64,000 nucleotides of DNA, taken from Candidatus Pyrohabitans jungbluthii (GTDB lineage: Archaea; Hydrothermarchaeota; Hydrothermarchaeia; Hydrothermarchaeales; BMS3B). The position numbers were made by a program, and so were the translations under genes. The notes under the pieces were generated by a model. The model was not told the DNA's origin. It saw only the letters and a list, made by a program, of their open reading frames with translations, and ran no database searches. The DNA is taken from positions 248,001 to 312,000 of the forward strand of contig MTMD02000002.1 of assembly GCA_002010065.2 (NCBI GenBank). Direction: 5' to 3'. Below are positions 1 through 8,597 of the stretch, piece after piece. Within the stretch, counting starts at the first letter, position 1. Each line of letters starts with the position of its first letter.

Positions 1-463
1 GCGTTATGTAGCGCCCGCCGTCGAGGGGCCAGGTTTTCAGAATGGGAAGCTTCTCCAGGCTTGCCTCTTCTCCTTCAAGCACTACCTCCTGGCAGGGGGC
101 GCGCTTCACCAGCTTTGGCGGGAAGGAGAGGGCCTCCTTAATCTTTGCCAGGCTTGAGAGCTTCTCCTTTATGCTTGCCGGCACATTCGGCATGAGCAAC
201 TCAGCGAGAGATTCGCCTATGCTCTCAAAGCGATCAACACCCAGGGCGAGCTTCATCCTCTCATAGCTTCCGAAGAGGTTAGCTGCAACCGGAAACTCGC
301 TCCCCTTAACATTCTCAAAGAGCAGCGCAGGGCCGCGGCGCTTGGAAACGCGGTCCACTATCTCAGAAATTTCAAGCACCGGGTCGACTTCTGCCTTTAC
401 ACGTTTAAGCATGCCGCGTTCTTCCAGGGCAGCGATGAACTCACGGAGGTCGCGATATGTCAT
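1..463 (-). CDS. ubiD: UbiD family decarboxylase, N-terminal part (cut by window edge)
   Basis: The ORF track omits this gene because it runs off the window. Reading the minus strand from the ATG at 463 gives an open frame of about 154 codons beginning MTYRDLREFIAALEERG, followed by the family landmarks GPALLFENVKGSEFPV, NLFGSYERM and LPILKTWPLDGGRYIT. This is the N-terminal domain of the UbiD/menaquinone-biosynthesis decarboxylases, which use prenylated FMN to decarboxylate aromatic or unsaturated acids. The catalytic half lies outside the window, so the substrate is unknown. The UbiE-type methyltransferase at 1168 makes a quinone-related role reasonable, but that is inference. No clear ribosome site precedes the ATG. 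Confidence 0.88.
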   Translation of the reverse strand, partial: MTYRDLREFIAALEERGMLKRVKAEVDPVLEISEIVDRVSKRRGPALLFENVKGSEFPVAANLFGSYERMKLALGVDRFESIGESLAELLMPNVPASIKEKLSSLAKIKEALSFPPKLVKRAPCQEVVLEGEEASLEKLPILKTWPLDGGRYIT

Positions 464-504
464 GAGTAAGGAGTTGCCTGTATGGTAATAAAACCTTTTG
501 CCTG

Positions 505-611
505 ATAGGGGCGCCTTCCCCGCCCCTATTACCCCTTCCTCACCATGATAGGACGCCTTCCCGCTTCGTCACGCCGGAAGCTTCGCTTCCGGGTAACCAT
601 CAGCGTTACCC
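505..611. repeat. GC-rich hairpin repeat cluster between EamA and ubiD genes
   Basis: Three perfect inverted repeats lie in this gap. ATAGGGGCG/CGCCCCTAT is at 505-513 and 521-529. CCGGAAGC-TTC-GCTTCCGG is at 574-592. GGGTAAC-N7-GTTACCC is at 591-611. The first is followed by ACCCCTTCCTCACC and resembles the tandem units at 8598-8700. The latter two resemble the element at 48953-49017. The layout is that of interspersed REP-like sequences. A role in transcription termination after the EamA gene is also possible. Confidence 0.7.
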
Positions 612-650
612 GAGCATAGCGAGGGTGACAAAAGACGGAGCCCCCTCTTG

Positions 651-1079
651 CTACAGCCTTATGAGCACTATGGCAATAAACGCGAGGAGTATTCCCAGAC
701 CCCTGGTAATGGTGAGCTTTTCCCCGTAAACCAGCAGAGAAACCAGCACCACGAGCATGCCGTTGAGGCTCATCACCGGCGTGGCGAGCGAGCCTGGGCC
801 GCGCTGCAACGCAAGCTGGTAAAAAAGCGTCCCTGCTAAGCTGAAGACACCTATCGCCGCGCCTAAGGCGAGAGATTTCAGCGCCACACTCTTTTCTGGT
901 TCAACTGCACCAACTGAGAGATAGTACACCACAGCCAAAACGCCTGCGGTTAAGTAGAGGGCAAGGGCTATAATCACCTCGTTTAGCTCGCTCTCTGCAC
1001 CAACCTTGAATAGAACATTTACCATGCCATAGGAGAGAAAAGAGCCCACGGCGAGCAGAAACCAGCCGGGATTTTCCAT
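651..1079 (-). CDS. Half-size EamA/DMT-family membrane transporter
   Basis: The protein is about 142 aa with four to five hydrophobic helices, for example WFLLAVGSFLSYGMVNVLF, VIIALALYLTAGVLAVVYY and GLGILLAFIAIVLIRL. It matches a single EamA domain. Small members of this drug/metabolite transporter superfamily work as dimers, whereas larger ones carry two domains. The ORF track begins at 1220, but the ATG at 1079 is preferred: it follows GAGGTGG at good spacing and removes an overlap with the divergent UbiE gene. The substrate cannot be predicted. A repeat cluster follows the stop codon. Confidence 0.75.
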   Translation of the reverse strand: MENPGWFLLAVGSFLSYGMVNVLFKVGAESELNEVIIALALYLTAGVLAVVYYLSVGAVEPEKSVALKSLALGAAIGVFSLAGTLFYQLALQRGPGSLATPVMSLNGMLVVLVSLLVYGEKLTITRGLGILLAFIAIVLIRL

Positions 1080-1167
1080 GGATACCACCTCAAACTTTCT
1101 TATGTACTCATAATTGTTGCTGCGACTGAACATTAAGTTTACATAGCTCGCCTGCGTAATCGCATGC

Positions 1168-1875
1168 ATGCAGCTTGGCGAGGAAAAGCCGAAGTATGTG
1201 CGTAGGATGTTCTCCGCCATAGCACAGCGCTACGACTTGGCGAATTCTCTGCTCAGCCTGCGCAGAGATGCATACTGGCGCAGGTTCGCAGCAGACGTGG
1301 CAGAGCTCAGCGATGGTGGCATTGCCCTCGATGTAGCCACGGGCACAGGTGAGCTCGCCTTTGAGCTTGCTAAGCGGGTGAGCAAGGGAGGCGTAGTTGG
1401 CGTGGACTTCAATGCAGAGATGCTATCAATAGCAAAGCAGAAAGCAGAGCAGAGGGGGATTAAAAATGTGCACTTCACCCTGGGCGACGCGCTGCGGCTG
1501 TGCTTCCGCGATGAGAGCTTCGACGCTGTTCTCGTGGCCTTTGGCTTAAGGAACTTTGCGGAGATTGAAAAGCCTCTACGCGAGCTTGTGCGCGTGGCAA
1601 AGCGGGGAGGCAGAGTGGTTGTGCTGGAGTTCACCCTTCCGCCCAACAGGTTTCTGAGAAGGCTCTATTCGCTCTACTTCTTCCATGTGTTGCCCTTCCT
1701 GGGTGGGCTTATTACCGGCAAGAGGGAGGCGTATGCTTACCTTCCAGCGTCGGTGGCAGAGTTCCCTTCACCTGAGGAGATTTGCAAGCTTATGGAAAAG
1801 GCGGGGCTTGAGAATGTTAGATATCACCTTCTAACCTTGGGCACAGTTGCAGTTTACGTAGGGCGAAGGAAATGA
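1168..1875 (+). CDS. ubiE: UbiE/MenG-type SAM-dependent C-methyltransferase
   Basis: This is a 235-aa class I methyltransferase. The N-terminus MFSAIAQRYDLANSLLSLRR is the UbiE/MenG signature that precedes the SAM fold. ALDVATGTGELAFELAKR is motif I, GVDFNAEML motif II, and AFGLRNFAEIEKPLREL carries the family GLRN motif. UbiE/MenG enzymes C-methylate the ring of demethylmenaquinone or a related quinone. A nearby ubiD is consistent with quinone synthesis, although archaeal UbiE homologues may act on other substrates. A TATA-like TTTACATAG lies about 27 bp upstream of the ATG, suggesting a leaderless start. The gene overlaps NMD3 by 4 bp. Confidence 0.85.
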   Translation: MQLGEEKPKYVRRMFSAIAQRYDLANSLLSLRRDAYWRRFAADVAELSDGGIALDVATGTGELAFELAKRVSKGGVVGVDFNAEMLSIAKQKAEQRGIKNVHFTLGDALRLCFRDESFDAVLVAFGLRNFAEIEKPLRELVRVAKRGGRVVVLEFTLPPNRFLRRLYSLYFFHVLPFLGGLITGKREAYAYLPASVAEFPSPEEICKLMEKAGLENVRYHLLTLGTVAVYVGRRK

Positions 1876-2945
1876 CGCGAAGGTTCTGCGTGAGGTGTGG
1901 GAAGCGGAGCGAGAGGCTGATTAACTCTCTCTGCGTGGAGTGCTACGTTGAGCGGGAGGTAGTTTTAGACCTGCCATCCAAAATTAAAGCCAAGGTTTGC
2001 CGGGAATGCAATGCAGTGCTGAAGCACGGGAAGTGGGAGCGTCGTGCGAGGAGCCTTGAGGAGGCTGTCGAAGAGGCTGGCTTCTCGGCGATAGAGGAGA
2101 ACCTGCGCGTTACTGGCATTTCTCAGCCAGAGGTAGGCATTGCCTTTCTCGGGGCTCAGCGAAGCTCACCCAAGGACTTCTTTGCGAGGTACCGCCTCGA
2201 GGTTAAAGGAAGCGCTGGCGAAGAGGAGGTGGAGTTTTCCAGAGAGGTGAAGGTAAATGTAAGGCTCACGCTTTGCGAAAGCTGCCAGCGCAAGGCTTCG
2301 CGCTACTACGAGGCGGTGCTTCAAATTCGCGCTCATGCTCCACTGACCGAGAAGGAACGGCGCGAGCTCTCTGGCTTTGTGCGTCGCGAAGTTGATGCAA
2401 GGTGGAGCGAGGACAAAGCGTTCATCTCCAGCTACGAGGAGAAGAAGGAGGGCATTGATTTCTATCTTGGCTCTGCGAAGCTTGCAAAGAAAATAGCGAA
2501 CCTTTTGTTAGAGAGCTACGGTGGCACAGTAACCACTTCGACTAAGCTCGTGGGCGTAGATGAGAGCGGTAAAAGTGTGCTGCGCTACACCTTTGCGTAC
2601 CGCCTGCCAAGGCTGAGGCGCGGAGACGTGGTGAGGATAGAGGAGAAGGTGTGCGAGGTGCTCAAGCTCAGCAGGGGGAGCGTCTCCCTCCTCGACCTTG
2701 CCACGAGGAAGAGCTTCTCGCTACCGGAGAAACGCCTCTCTGAGGCTGAGATTCTGGGCAGGGCAGAAGACGCGGTAAAGGCGATGGTCACAGAGGTGGT
2801 TAAGGGCAGAGTTCAGGTGCTGGAGTTCAAAGATTACAAAACTTTTTATTTTGATACCCCGCTTCCCTTAGAGGTGGGTCAGGAAGTCCGAATTTTAGAA
2901 GCTAAGGGCAAGGTTTACCTTCTTGCAACACCCCTGGAGGAATGA
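1872..2945 (+). CDS. nmd3: NMD3 family protein, 60S-export adaptor homologue
   Basis: The 357-aa protein starts with paired Cys motifs: CVRCGKR and CVECYVE near the N-terminus, CRECNAV around residue 42, and CESCQRK around residue 134. Together these form the treble-clef zinc region of NMD3. In eukaryotes NMD3 escorts the 60S subunit out of the nucleus. The archaeal protein is presumed to act in large-subunit maturation. Beta-rich eIF5A/SH3-like regions probably follow. The gene overlaps ubiE by 4 bp and abuts tyrS, so the three are probably co-transcribed. There is no sign of truncation. Confidence 0.9.
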   Translation: MTRRFCVRCGKRSERLINSLCVECYVEREVVLDLPSKIKAKVCRECNAVLKHGKWERRARSLEEAVEEAGFSAIEENLRVTGISQPEVGIAFLGAQRSSPKDFFARYRLEVKGSAGEEEVEFSREVKVNVRLTLCESCQRKASRYYEAVLQIRAHAPLTEKERRELSGFVRREVDARWSEDKAFISSYEEKKEGIDFYLGSAKLAKKIANLLLESYGGTVTTSTKLVGVDESGKSVLRYTFAYRLPRLRRGDVVRIEEKVCEVLKLSRGSVSLLDLATRKSFSLPEKRLSEAEILGRAEDAVKAMVTEVVKGRVQVLEFKDYKTFYFDTPLPLEVGQEVRILEAKGKVYLLATPLEE

Positions 2946-2946
2946 A

Positions 2947-4068
2947 ATGGACGTTGAGGAAAGATTCAGGCTTATTAAGGGCGTGGCAGAGGAAGTTGTC
3001 ACAGATGAAGAACTTCGCCAGCTTCTGGAGACGAAGGCTGAGCCCGTTGCCTATGACGGCTTTGAGCCCAGCGGCTTGGCGCATTTGCCAGTTGGAATAT
3101 ACCGCCCCCTTCTGCTTAAGGACCTGCTTAAGGCTCGAGTGAGATTTAAGCTTCTCTTAGCCGACTCCTTCGCCTGGATAAACAACAAACTGGGAGGGGA
3201 TATAGAGAAGATACGCGACGCTGGCAGGTATTTTATCGAAGTCTGGCGTGCCGCGGGCGTGGACATGCGCCGCGTAGAGGTGGTCTGGCACAAGGAGTTC
3301 TTCTCCGATGAGGACTACTGGAGGAAGGTCATCCTGATAGCAAAGAATCATACGCTGAGGCGAACGCTGCGCAGCTTAGCCATAGCCGGGAGAGAGGAGG
3401 ACGCCTCAAACCCGGCGGCGTTTGTATTCTATCCCAGCATGCAGTGCGCCGATATTTTCCACCTGCACGCGGATATCTGCCAGCTGGGCATGGACCAGCG
3501 CAAAGTGAACATGCTCGCTCGCGAAATAGCAGACAAGAAGGGCATGGTGAAGCTTCTTGGCTACGAGGGGTGCGGCGCTAATGGCAAACCCGTCGTGGTG
3601 AGCCATCACATGCTTCTCGGGTTGCAGGGCTTCGCCTCGAAGGTGGAGAGCAGCAGACAGAAGGTGAGCACAGCTTTAGAGGCGAAAATGTCCAAGTCTA
3701 TGCCGGAGAGCGCCATCTTTGTGCACGATTCTAAGCAGGAGATAAAGCGCAAGATTTCAAAGGCGTATTGCCCCATGAAGGAGGTGGAGGGCAACCCCAT
3801 CCTGGACTACACCAAGGAGATAATCTTCCGCGCCTTTACAGAGTTCACAATAGAGAGGCCCGCGAAGTACGGGGGCGATGTTACCTACTACTCCTACGCT
3901 GAGCTTGAGAAGGACTACCGCGAAGAGAAGCTTCATCCCCAGGACTTGAAGAACGCCGTGGCTGAGTACTTAGACAGGCTGATAGCACCTGTGAGGGAGC
4001 ACTTCGAGAAAAACCGCGAGGTGAGAGAGCTTTACGAGAGGGTTAAGAGCTATAAGGTTACGCGGTGA
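2947..4068 (+). CDS. tyrS: Tyrosyl-tRNA synthetase (archaeal/eukaryotic type)
   Basis: The protein is about 373 aa. EPSGLAHLPVGIYR corresponds to the class I HIGH region in its archaeal/eukaryotic form, and AKMSKSMPES is the KMSKS loop. PSMQCADIFHLHADICQLGMDQRK carries the tyrosine-pocket and dimer residues typical of archaeal TyrRS. It charges tRNA-Tyr. The ORF track starts at 2923, but the ATG at 2947 follows the CTGGAGGAATGAA ribosome site, sits next to the NMD3 stop, and gives the usual N-terminus MDVEERFRLIKG. The enzyme lacks the C-terminal S4 domain of bacterial TyrRS, as expected. Confidence 0.93.
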   Translation: MDVEERFRLIKGVAEEVVTDEELRQLLETKAEPVAYDGFEPSGLAHLPVGIYRPLLLKDLLKARVRFKLLLADSFAWINNKLGGDIEKIRDAGRYFIEVWRAAGVDMRRVEVVWHKEFFSDEDYWRKVILIAKNHTLRRTLRSLAIAGREEDASNPAAFVFYPSMQCADIFHLHADICQLGMDQRKVNMLAREIADKKGMVKLLGYEGCGANGKPVVVSHHMLLGLQGFASKVESSRQKVSTALEAKMSKSMPESAIFVHDSKQEIKRKISKAYCPMKEVEGNPILDYTKEIIFRAFTEFTIERPAKYGGDVTYYSYAELEKDYREEKLHPQDLKNAVAEYLDRLIAPVREHFEKNREVRELYERVKSYKVTR

Positions 4069-4092
4069 GGGTACACGCAGGGGTAAGCGTAT

Positions 4093-4953
4093 TTATCTCC
4101 CAACCTCCCTCCTCAACTCCCCAAGTGTGGTCAGCCTCTCGGCAACAGCGTTGTGCTGGTGGATGCTCTCAAGGCTCTCACTCTTCGCGTACACCACGGT
4201 CTCGTCGGGCAGCGAGGGGAACCTCTCAAGAGTGTTGACCAGGATTTTGCGTACTGTATCTTCGACGAAGTTGGGGTTGAGATGGGCGCGGTAGACCACC
4301 TCCACCTCGTCTTCACGCTTCAGCACCTCGTAAAGGCGCGAACTCATGGAGCTCTCGAGTATGTCAATGATATCATCCACCTCTATTCGCTCCCCCTCGA
4401 CAACGCTCAGCATTAGCGTTGAGATGTTGCGCTGATTGTGGCTCGCCACGGGTACAGAGTTGAATATCGTTTGTATCTCCTCCTCTGAGAATTTCCCCTT
4501 GAGCTTTTCTCGCGTCTTCTCAACCAAGCCTTCGTGGGCGCACGGGCAAGCGGTTATCCCGGTGACCTCTGCACCAATCATCGGCGTAATCTCCCCGCCC
4601 TCAAGGGTTGCCCTTGCAAGAATCTGGTACATCTCCTGCGTCTCCTGCTTTGTTATGGGGGTACGCCTGAACACTATGTACTCAGCACGCATGTGCAGCT
4701 CGGCACGCTCAAGCTCGGGCAGAGACTCGCTAATTTGCCTCAGTGCAAGCGCAGGAAGCTCCTCCGGCGAGGAAATACCCTTCGCCACAACCTCGTCTAT
4801 GGCAGAGGTTACAACCTCCTGCACTTCATGCACCTGTACCCGCGCAGGTGGGTAGAGGAAAACCTCTATCTTGGGCAGGAGCACAACCACATTGCCCTGC
4901 GTGTGAAGCTCCACCAGGCGCTCTATTCCCTGAAATCCGAGGAGATACTCCAT
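4093..4953 (-). CDS. mptA: GTP cyclohydrolase MptA (GTP cyclohydrolase IV)
   Basis: MptA converts GTP to 7,8-dihydroneopterin 2',3'-cyclic phosphate, the first step of methanopterin synthesis. The diagnostic block GAEVTGITACPCAHEG is present, followed by VPVASHNQRN and the C-terminal SIHQHNAVAERLTTLGELRREV. The called protein is 286 aa, while characterised homologues are about 315 aa. Homology appears to begin upstream of the ATG, so the N-terminal strand is missing or the real start is a non-canonical codon. The in-frame stop upstream allows only about ten more residues. The gene lies 39 bp after aroC on the same strand and is probably co-transcribed with it. Confidence 0.88.
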   Translation of the reverse strand: MEYLLGFQGIERLVELHTQGNVVVLLPKIEVFLYPPARVQVHEVQEVVTSAIDEVVAKGISSPEELPALALRQISESLPELERAELHMRAEYIVFRRTPITKQETQEMYQILARATLEGGEITPMIGAEVTGITACPCAHEGLVEKTREKLKGKFSEEEIQTIFNSVPVASHNQRNISTLMLSVVEGERIEVDDIIDILESSMSSRLYEVLKREDEVEVVYRAHLNPNFVEDTVRKILVNTLERFPSLPDETVVYAKSESLESIHQHNAVAERLTTLGELRREVGR

Positions 4954-4992
4954 AAAAATCGACGTAGCCTTGGCGGTTAACCTCTACAAAAA

Positions 4993-6087
4993 TTAACCAA
5001 GGCGCGTCGCCGGAATAACGCCTGCGCGCAGGGCGTGGTCGGCTAAGGTTAAAGCGAGCATCGCCTCGCAAACCGGCACCACGCGTGGCACTATGCACGG
5101 ATCGTGTCTGCCCTTGACGCTTATGGTGGTTTCCTTAAGCTCCTTTAAATCCACGGTGCGCTGCTCCTTTGCTATGCTTGAGGTGGGCTTCACAGCAACT
5201 CGAGCTACGATAGGCATGCCCGTGGAGATTCCGCCTAGCACGCCACCCGCGTTGTTGCTCCTGCTCTTTATCTTCCCCGCCTCCACGTAAAACTCATCGT
5301 TGTTTTCAGAGCCTCTAAGTCTAGCTGCAGCAAAGCCGGAGCCTATCTCGACGCCCTTCACGGCACCTATGCTCATTAGCGCCTTTGCTATGTCCGCATC
5401 CAGCTTGTCAAACACAGGTTCGCCCAGTCCAGGAGGCACATTCAAAGCTATAACCTCCACCACACCGCCAACGGAGTCGCCCTCACGCTTTGCCTCCAGT
5501 ATCTTCTCCTCCATCTCTTTGGCTTTGGCTAAGTCTGCGCACCTCACGCTGTTTCTCTCTGGATTTTTCCGAATGTCTTCAATGCTTACCTCTCCTGCTC
5601 GCACTCCAGCGATTTCCACTGTATGCGCGAGTATCTCAACACCTATGGTGGCGAGGAGCTTCTTGGCTATTGCTCCGGCTGCAACCCTTGCTAGGGTCTC
5701 CCGTCCTGAAGCCCTGCCCCCTCCGCGGTGGTCACGGTGCCCGTATTTCAGGAAATACGTCAGGTCAGCATGCCCTGGGCGGGGCTTGAACCTAAGTTCT
5801 TCATAGGCTGAGGAGTCGTACTCGCGGTTGTACACCACCATCGCTATTGGCATGCCGGTGGTTTTCCCCTCGTATACGCCAGAGAGAATCTCCACCCGGT
5901 CCTCCTCCCTTCTCTGTGTGGTAACGGCGCTCTGTCCCGGCTTTCGCCTATCAAGTTCGCGCTGTATGTCTGCTTCGCTAAGCTCAAGCATCGCGGGGCA
6001 GCCGTCCACTATAACACCCACCGCCCTGCCGTGGCTCTCGCCAAAGGTGGTCACCCTGAAAGCCTTGCCGAAGGTATTTCCAGGCAT
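4993..6087 (-). CDS. aroC: Chorismate synthase
   Basis: The 364-aa enzyme carries the family signatures [71 protein letters not shown] and [17 protein letters not shown]. It makes chorismate from 5-enolpyruvylshikimate-3-phosphate using reduced FMN. The track ORF begins at 6225, but the ATG at 6087 gives the conserved [20 protein letters not shown] start. A TATA box (ATATAAAA on the minus strand, 6111-6120) lies about 28 bp upstream, so the transcript may be leaderless even though AAGGAG is also present. The palindrome array at 6125-6239 lies just upstream. Confidence 0.96.
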   Translation of the reverse strand: MPGNTFGKAFRVTTFGESHGRAVGVIVDGCPAMLELSEADIQRELDRRKPGQSAVTTQRREEDRVEILSGVYEGKTTGMPIAMVVYNREYDSSAYEELRFKPRPGHADLTYFLKYGHRDHRGGGRASGRETLARVAAGAIAKKLLATIGVEILAHTVEIAGVRAGEVSIEDIRKNPERNSVRCADLAKAKEMEEKILEAKREGDSVGGVVEVIALNVPPGLGEPVFDKLDADIAKALMSIGAVKGVEIGSGFAAARLRGSENNDEFYVEAGKIKSRSNNAGGVLGGISTGMPIVARVAVKPTSSIAKEQRTVDLKELKETTISVKGRHDPCIVPRVVPVCEAMLALTLADHALRAGVIPATRLG

Positions 6088-6110
6088 GTTAATCCTTCTC
6101 CTTCGCAGCC

Positions 6111-6120
6111 TTTTATATGT
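6111..6120 (-). promoter_or_regulatory. TATA box for aroC
   Basis: The minus strand reads ACATATAAAAGG here, an archaeal TATA box. It lies about 28 bp before the aroC ATG at 6087. It sits between the start codon and the palindrome array. Confidence 0.55.
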
Positions 6121-6124
6121 TTGC

Positions 6125-6239
6125 GCAACCACAGTTGGTTGCATCCACATAATGTGGTATCTTCGATACCACTTTGAAGCAAGGAAAATAGCGGTATCGA
6201 GAGATACCGCAATATGTCGACCCAACCGACTGCGGTTGG
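6125..6239. promoter_or_regulatory. Array of four spaced palindromes between divergent promoters
   Basis: Four perfect inverted repeats stand in a row. P1 is GCAACCA-cagt-TGGTTGC (6125-6142). P2 is GTGGTATC-ttc-GATACCAC (6154-6172). P3 is GCGGTATC-gaga-GATACCGC (6191-6210). P4 is CCAACCG-actg-CGGTTGG (6222-6239). The outer pair share CAACC/GGTTG arms and the inner pair share GGTATC/GATACC arms, so the array is roughly symmetric. A fifth palindrome, CCACAT-a-ATGTGG (6145-6157), overlaps the left arm of P2. All lie between the aroC TATA box and the zinc-ribbon gene TATA box, which fits DNA operators better than RNA attenuators. Confidence 0.75.
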
Positions 6240-6248
6240 CGCTGCAAA

Positions 6249-6257
6249 AATTTATAT
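6249..6257 (+). promoter_or_regulatory. TATA box for the small zinc-ribbon gene
   Basis: AAATTTATATCC places a TATA element about 27 bp upstream of the ATG at 6281, the spacing expected of a leaderless archaeal mRNA. There is no ribosome site before the ATG. Confidence 0.55.
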
Positions 6258-6280
6258 CCCTGCAAGGCTATTTCTTTGCT

Positions 6281-6418
6281 ATGCCTACATGCGAAATATG
6301 CGGCGAGGAAGTGGAGGAGATTTACGTCTGCAAGATATGCGGCTACAATTTCTGCGCCAACTGCGGCGATCCTGCCAGCGAGGAATGTGAGTTCTGCGAG
6401 GAGGAGGATGAACTTTAG
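6281..6418 (+). CDS. 45-aa zinc-ribbon microprotein
   Basis: In the track this gene is hidden inside a longer ORF starting at 5828. The ATG at 6281 gives a 45-residue protein with four CxxC pairs: CEIC, CKIC, CANC and CEFC. It ends in an acidic tail, EEEDEL. Eight cysteines in 45 residues would bind two zinc ions. Small archaeal proteins of this kind often act through protein or nucleic-acid contacts, but no specific function can be read here. A TATA box at the leaderless distance and a palindrome array upstream support a real, regulated gene. It is convergent with trm1, overlapping it by 4 bp. Confidence 0.78.
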   Translation: MPTCEICGEEVEEIYVCKICGYNFCANCGDPASEECEFCEEEDEL

Positions 6419-7560
6419 CTATTTTTAATCAGCCCTCTTACCACTTCCAAGAGCACCTCGTAGGGTGCGTCTGTTCTCACGCCAGTAGCTGAGATGTGTG
6501 TTCTTGTCGCACTGTAACCTCGTCGGTGAAGCTCTTCCAGGATTTTTTCCATCGTGGGCAATTCGTGCAGCGAAAGGCGCCTTGCTAAGCGGTGAAGGTC
6601 GTAGAAAAAGGGCACCTCAAGCTCATCTGCTATTGTTACAAGCACCTTCTGGGTTCGCCTGTCTTCCAGGTAGGCTGCCTCCTCCGCCGCCTTTCTTGCG
6701 AGGGAAGCATCCTTAAGTTCCCCCAGCCACATCGCACCAGCTATGGAATAGCTCTCGCCGCATACGCATTTTTTCTGCGAAGGCAAAGACGAAAGCTCAA
6801 CCTCGCGCCTGCCACAAGAGGTGCAGTAGTGGAGGTAGCCCAGCTTCGCCAGCGCCTCGTCGGCTCGCCTTCTACCGGAGCGAAGCGCTACGATGGCGCG
6901 AAAGTAGTGGTCTGTAGCGTGGGAGAGAAGCACTCGTGTGCCTCGGCGCAGCTTAGCTGCTTCGCGCGCTATGGCTGCGATGAGTATGCGCAGCCCCACC
7001 TCCTTGCATAGTTCACCTCTAATTGGAATGGAGAAGTACTTTCTGAAGCACGCCTTCGGGTAAACACCGCACAGTGGCGCTGTATCTGTGGCGGTAACCG
7101 CTAGGTAGCCCCGAGGAGGAAGCGCAAGGATGGCATTGTGTAGGAAGGGCACTGGCGTACCAAAGGGGTCGATGTCTATGAAGTTGAAGCTCCCGCGGTG
7201 AGAGACAAGAAAGAGGTTCGCCTCGCTTTGCGATACGCCAACGCTGAGCTGGTTTAGCTGTGCATTTTTCTTTATAAGCTCTACGGCGCTCTCGCTCCCG
7301 TCGTTGAGGTGCACCTCCGCCTTAGCTTCCTTAGCTATGCGCAGCCCCTTCGCACCGCTGGCAGCGAGAAGGTCCAGAAATTGAATGCTCTCCCCACCTG
7401 CGAGAAGCGCTCTAACTAAGGCGCAGGTTATATCGCGATTGAGCTTCATCCTGGGGTTGAAAAAAACTGGAGGGAGAGCCTTCTTTATCTCCTGGGGCGA
7501 GGCAAGGCTGCGCTCTGGTACGAGCAGCCTTGTGCTCCCCTCGACAATCTCGGCGAACAT
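6415..7560 (-). CDS. trm1: tRNA (guanine(26)-N2)-dimethyltransferase Trm1
   Basis: The 381-aa protein starts FAEIVEGSTRLLVPE and has PVFFNPRMKLNRDIT, then the SAM site FLDLLAASGAKGLRIAKE and the catalytic motif DIDPFGTPVPFLHNAIL. CTSCGRRE and CVCGESYS form the C-terminal zinc region. Trm1 makes m2,2G at position 26 of tRNAs. The length matches archaeal Trm1. The gene is 2 bp downstream of ilvC on the same strand, so the two are probably co-transcribed. Confidence 0.95.
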   Translation of the reverse strand: MFAEIVEGSTRLLVPERSLASPQEIKKALPPVFFNPRMKLNRDITCALVRALLAGGESIQFLDLLAASGAKGLRIAKEAKAEVHLNDGSESAVELIKKNAQLNQLSVGVSQSEANLFLVSHRGSFNFIDIDPFGTPVPFLHNAILALPPRGYLAVTATDTAPLCGVYPKACFRKYFSIPIRGELCKEVGLRILIAAIAREAAKLRRGTRVLLSHATDHYFRAIVALRSGRRRADEALAKLGYLHYCTSCGRREVELSSLPSQKKCVCGESYSIAGAMWLGELKDASLARKAAEEAAYLEDRRTQKVLVTIADELEVPFFYDLHRLARRLSLHELPTMEKILEELHRRGYSATRTHISATGVRTDAPYEVLLEVVRGLIKNS

Positions 7561-7562
7561 GC

Positions 7563-8546
7563 TCAGAGCTTCATCATCTCTCTAAGTTTGCGCCCAACCT
7601 CCTCGATTGGATGCTCCTTCTCCTTTGCGCGGAGGCTGTTGAGCACAGGTAAGCCGGCGCGGTTCTCCAGAATCCATTCCCTCGCGAACTCTCCGCTCTG
7701 AATCTCCCGAAGAATCTTTTTCATCTCCTGCTTTACTTCGGGCTTTATTATGCGCTTGCCGCGGGTACGCCCGCCGTACTCTGCAGTGTTGGAAACGCGG
7801 CGCCACATACCCTCGATGCCCTCGCGGTAGTACAGGTCGACGATGAGCTTGAGCTCGTGCAGACACTCAAAGTACGCCACCTCGGGCTGGTAGCCCGCTT
7901 CCACAAGCGTCTCGAATGCGGCTTTGACTAGCTCGGCACTCCCTCCGCACAGATCAACCTGCTCCCCGAACAGGTCCGTCTCTGTCTCCTCCGCAAAGGT
8001 AGTCTCAAGTACGCCAACGCGGGTTGCACCGTTTGCTTTGGCAAGGGCAAGGGCGCGCTCCTTAGCTTTGCCGGTGTAGTCCTGCTCCACCGCAATGAGC
8101 GCCGGCACGCCCGAGCCGCGTTCATACTCCCGCCTCACCATGGCTCCTGGCCCCTTGGGAGCCATCATTATCACATCCACATTGCTGGGCGGCACAATTT
8201 GCGAGAAGCGGATGTTGAAGCCGTGGGAGAAGCTCAGGGCATTGCCCTCCTCAAGGTTGGCATGAATGTACTTCCTGTAAACCTCGGGCTGAGCTTCGTC
8301 GGGGATGAGCATGTGCACAATTGTGCCCCGCTTGGCGGCTTCATCTATTGGCAAAACCTCAAAGCCGTCGCGGGACGCGCGCTCCCAGGATGCGCCACCT
8401 TCACGCAGGCCAAGAACAACCTCCAAACCCGAGTCGCGAAAGTTCTGCGCCTGCGCGGAGCCCTGAATCCCGTAACCTATAACAGCAATGGTCTCGCCTT
8501 TCAAAACATCAAGGTCTACATCCTTGTCATAGTATATCCTCGCCAA
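7563..8546 (-). CDS. ilvC: Ketol-acid reductoisomerase
   Basis: This is a 327-aa class I enzyme of branched-chain amino acid synthesis; it turns acetolactate or acetohydroxybutyrate into the dihydroxy acid. The Rossmann motif is [21 protein letters not shown] and the cofactor loop is [45 protein letters not shown] and [18 protein letters not shown] carry the Mg-binding acidic residues. No ilvB or ilvN lies in this window. The start [17 protein letters not shown] is standard. The upstream gap holds the tandem repeat at 8598-8700. Confidence 0.96.
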   Translation of the reverse strand: MARIYYDKDVDLDVLKGETIAVIGYGIQGSAQAQNFRDSGLEVVLGLREGGASWERASRDGFEVLPIDEAAKRGTIVHMLIPDEAQPEVYRKYIHANLEEGNALSFSHGFNIRFSQIVPPSNVDVIMMAPKGPGAMVRREYERGSGVPALIAVEQDYTGKAKERALALAKANGATRVGVLETTFAEETETDLFGEQVDLCGGSAELVKAAFETLVEAGYQPEVAYFECLHELKLIVDLYYREGIEGMWRRVSNTAEYGGRTRGKRIIKPEVKQEMKKILREIQSGEFAREWILENRAGLPVLNSLRAKEKEHPIEEVGRKLREMMKL

Positions 8547-8597
8547 TCATATCACCTCGAAGTGTAATCGCTCTAAAAATATTTAAATAATTCGTCG

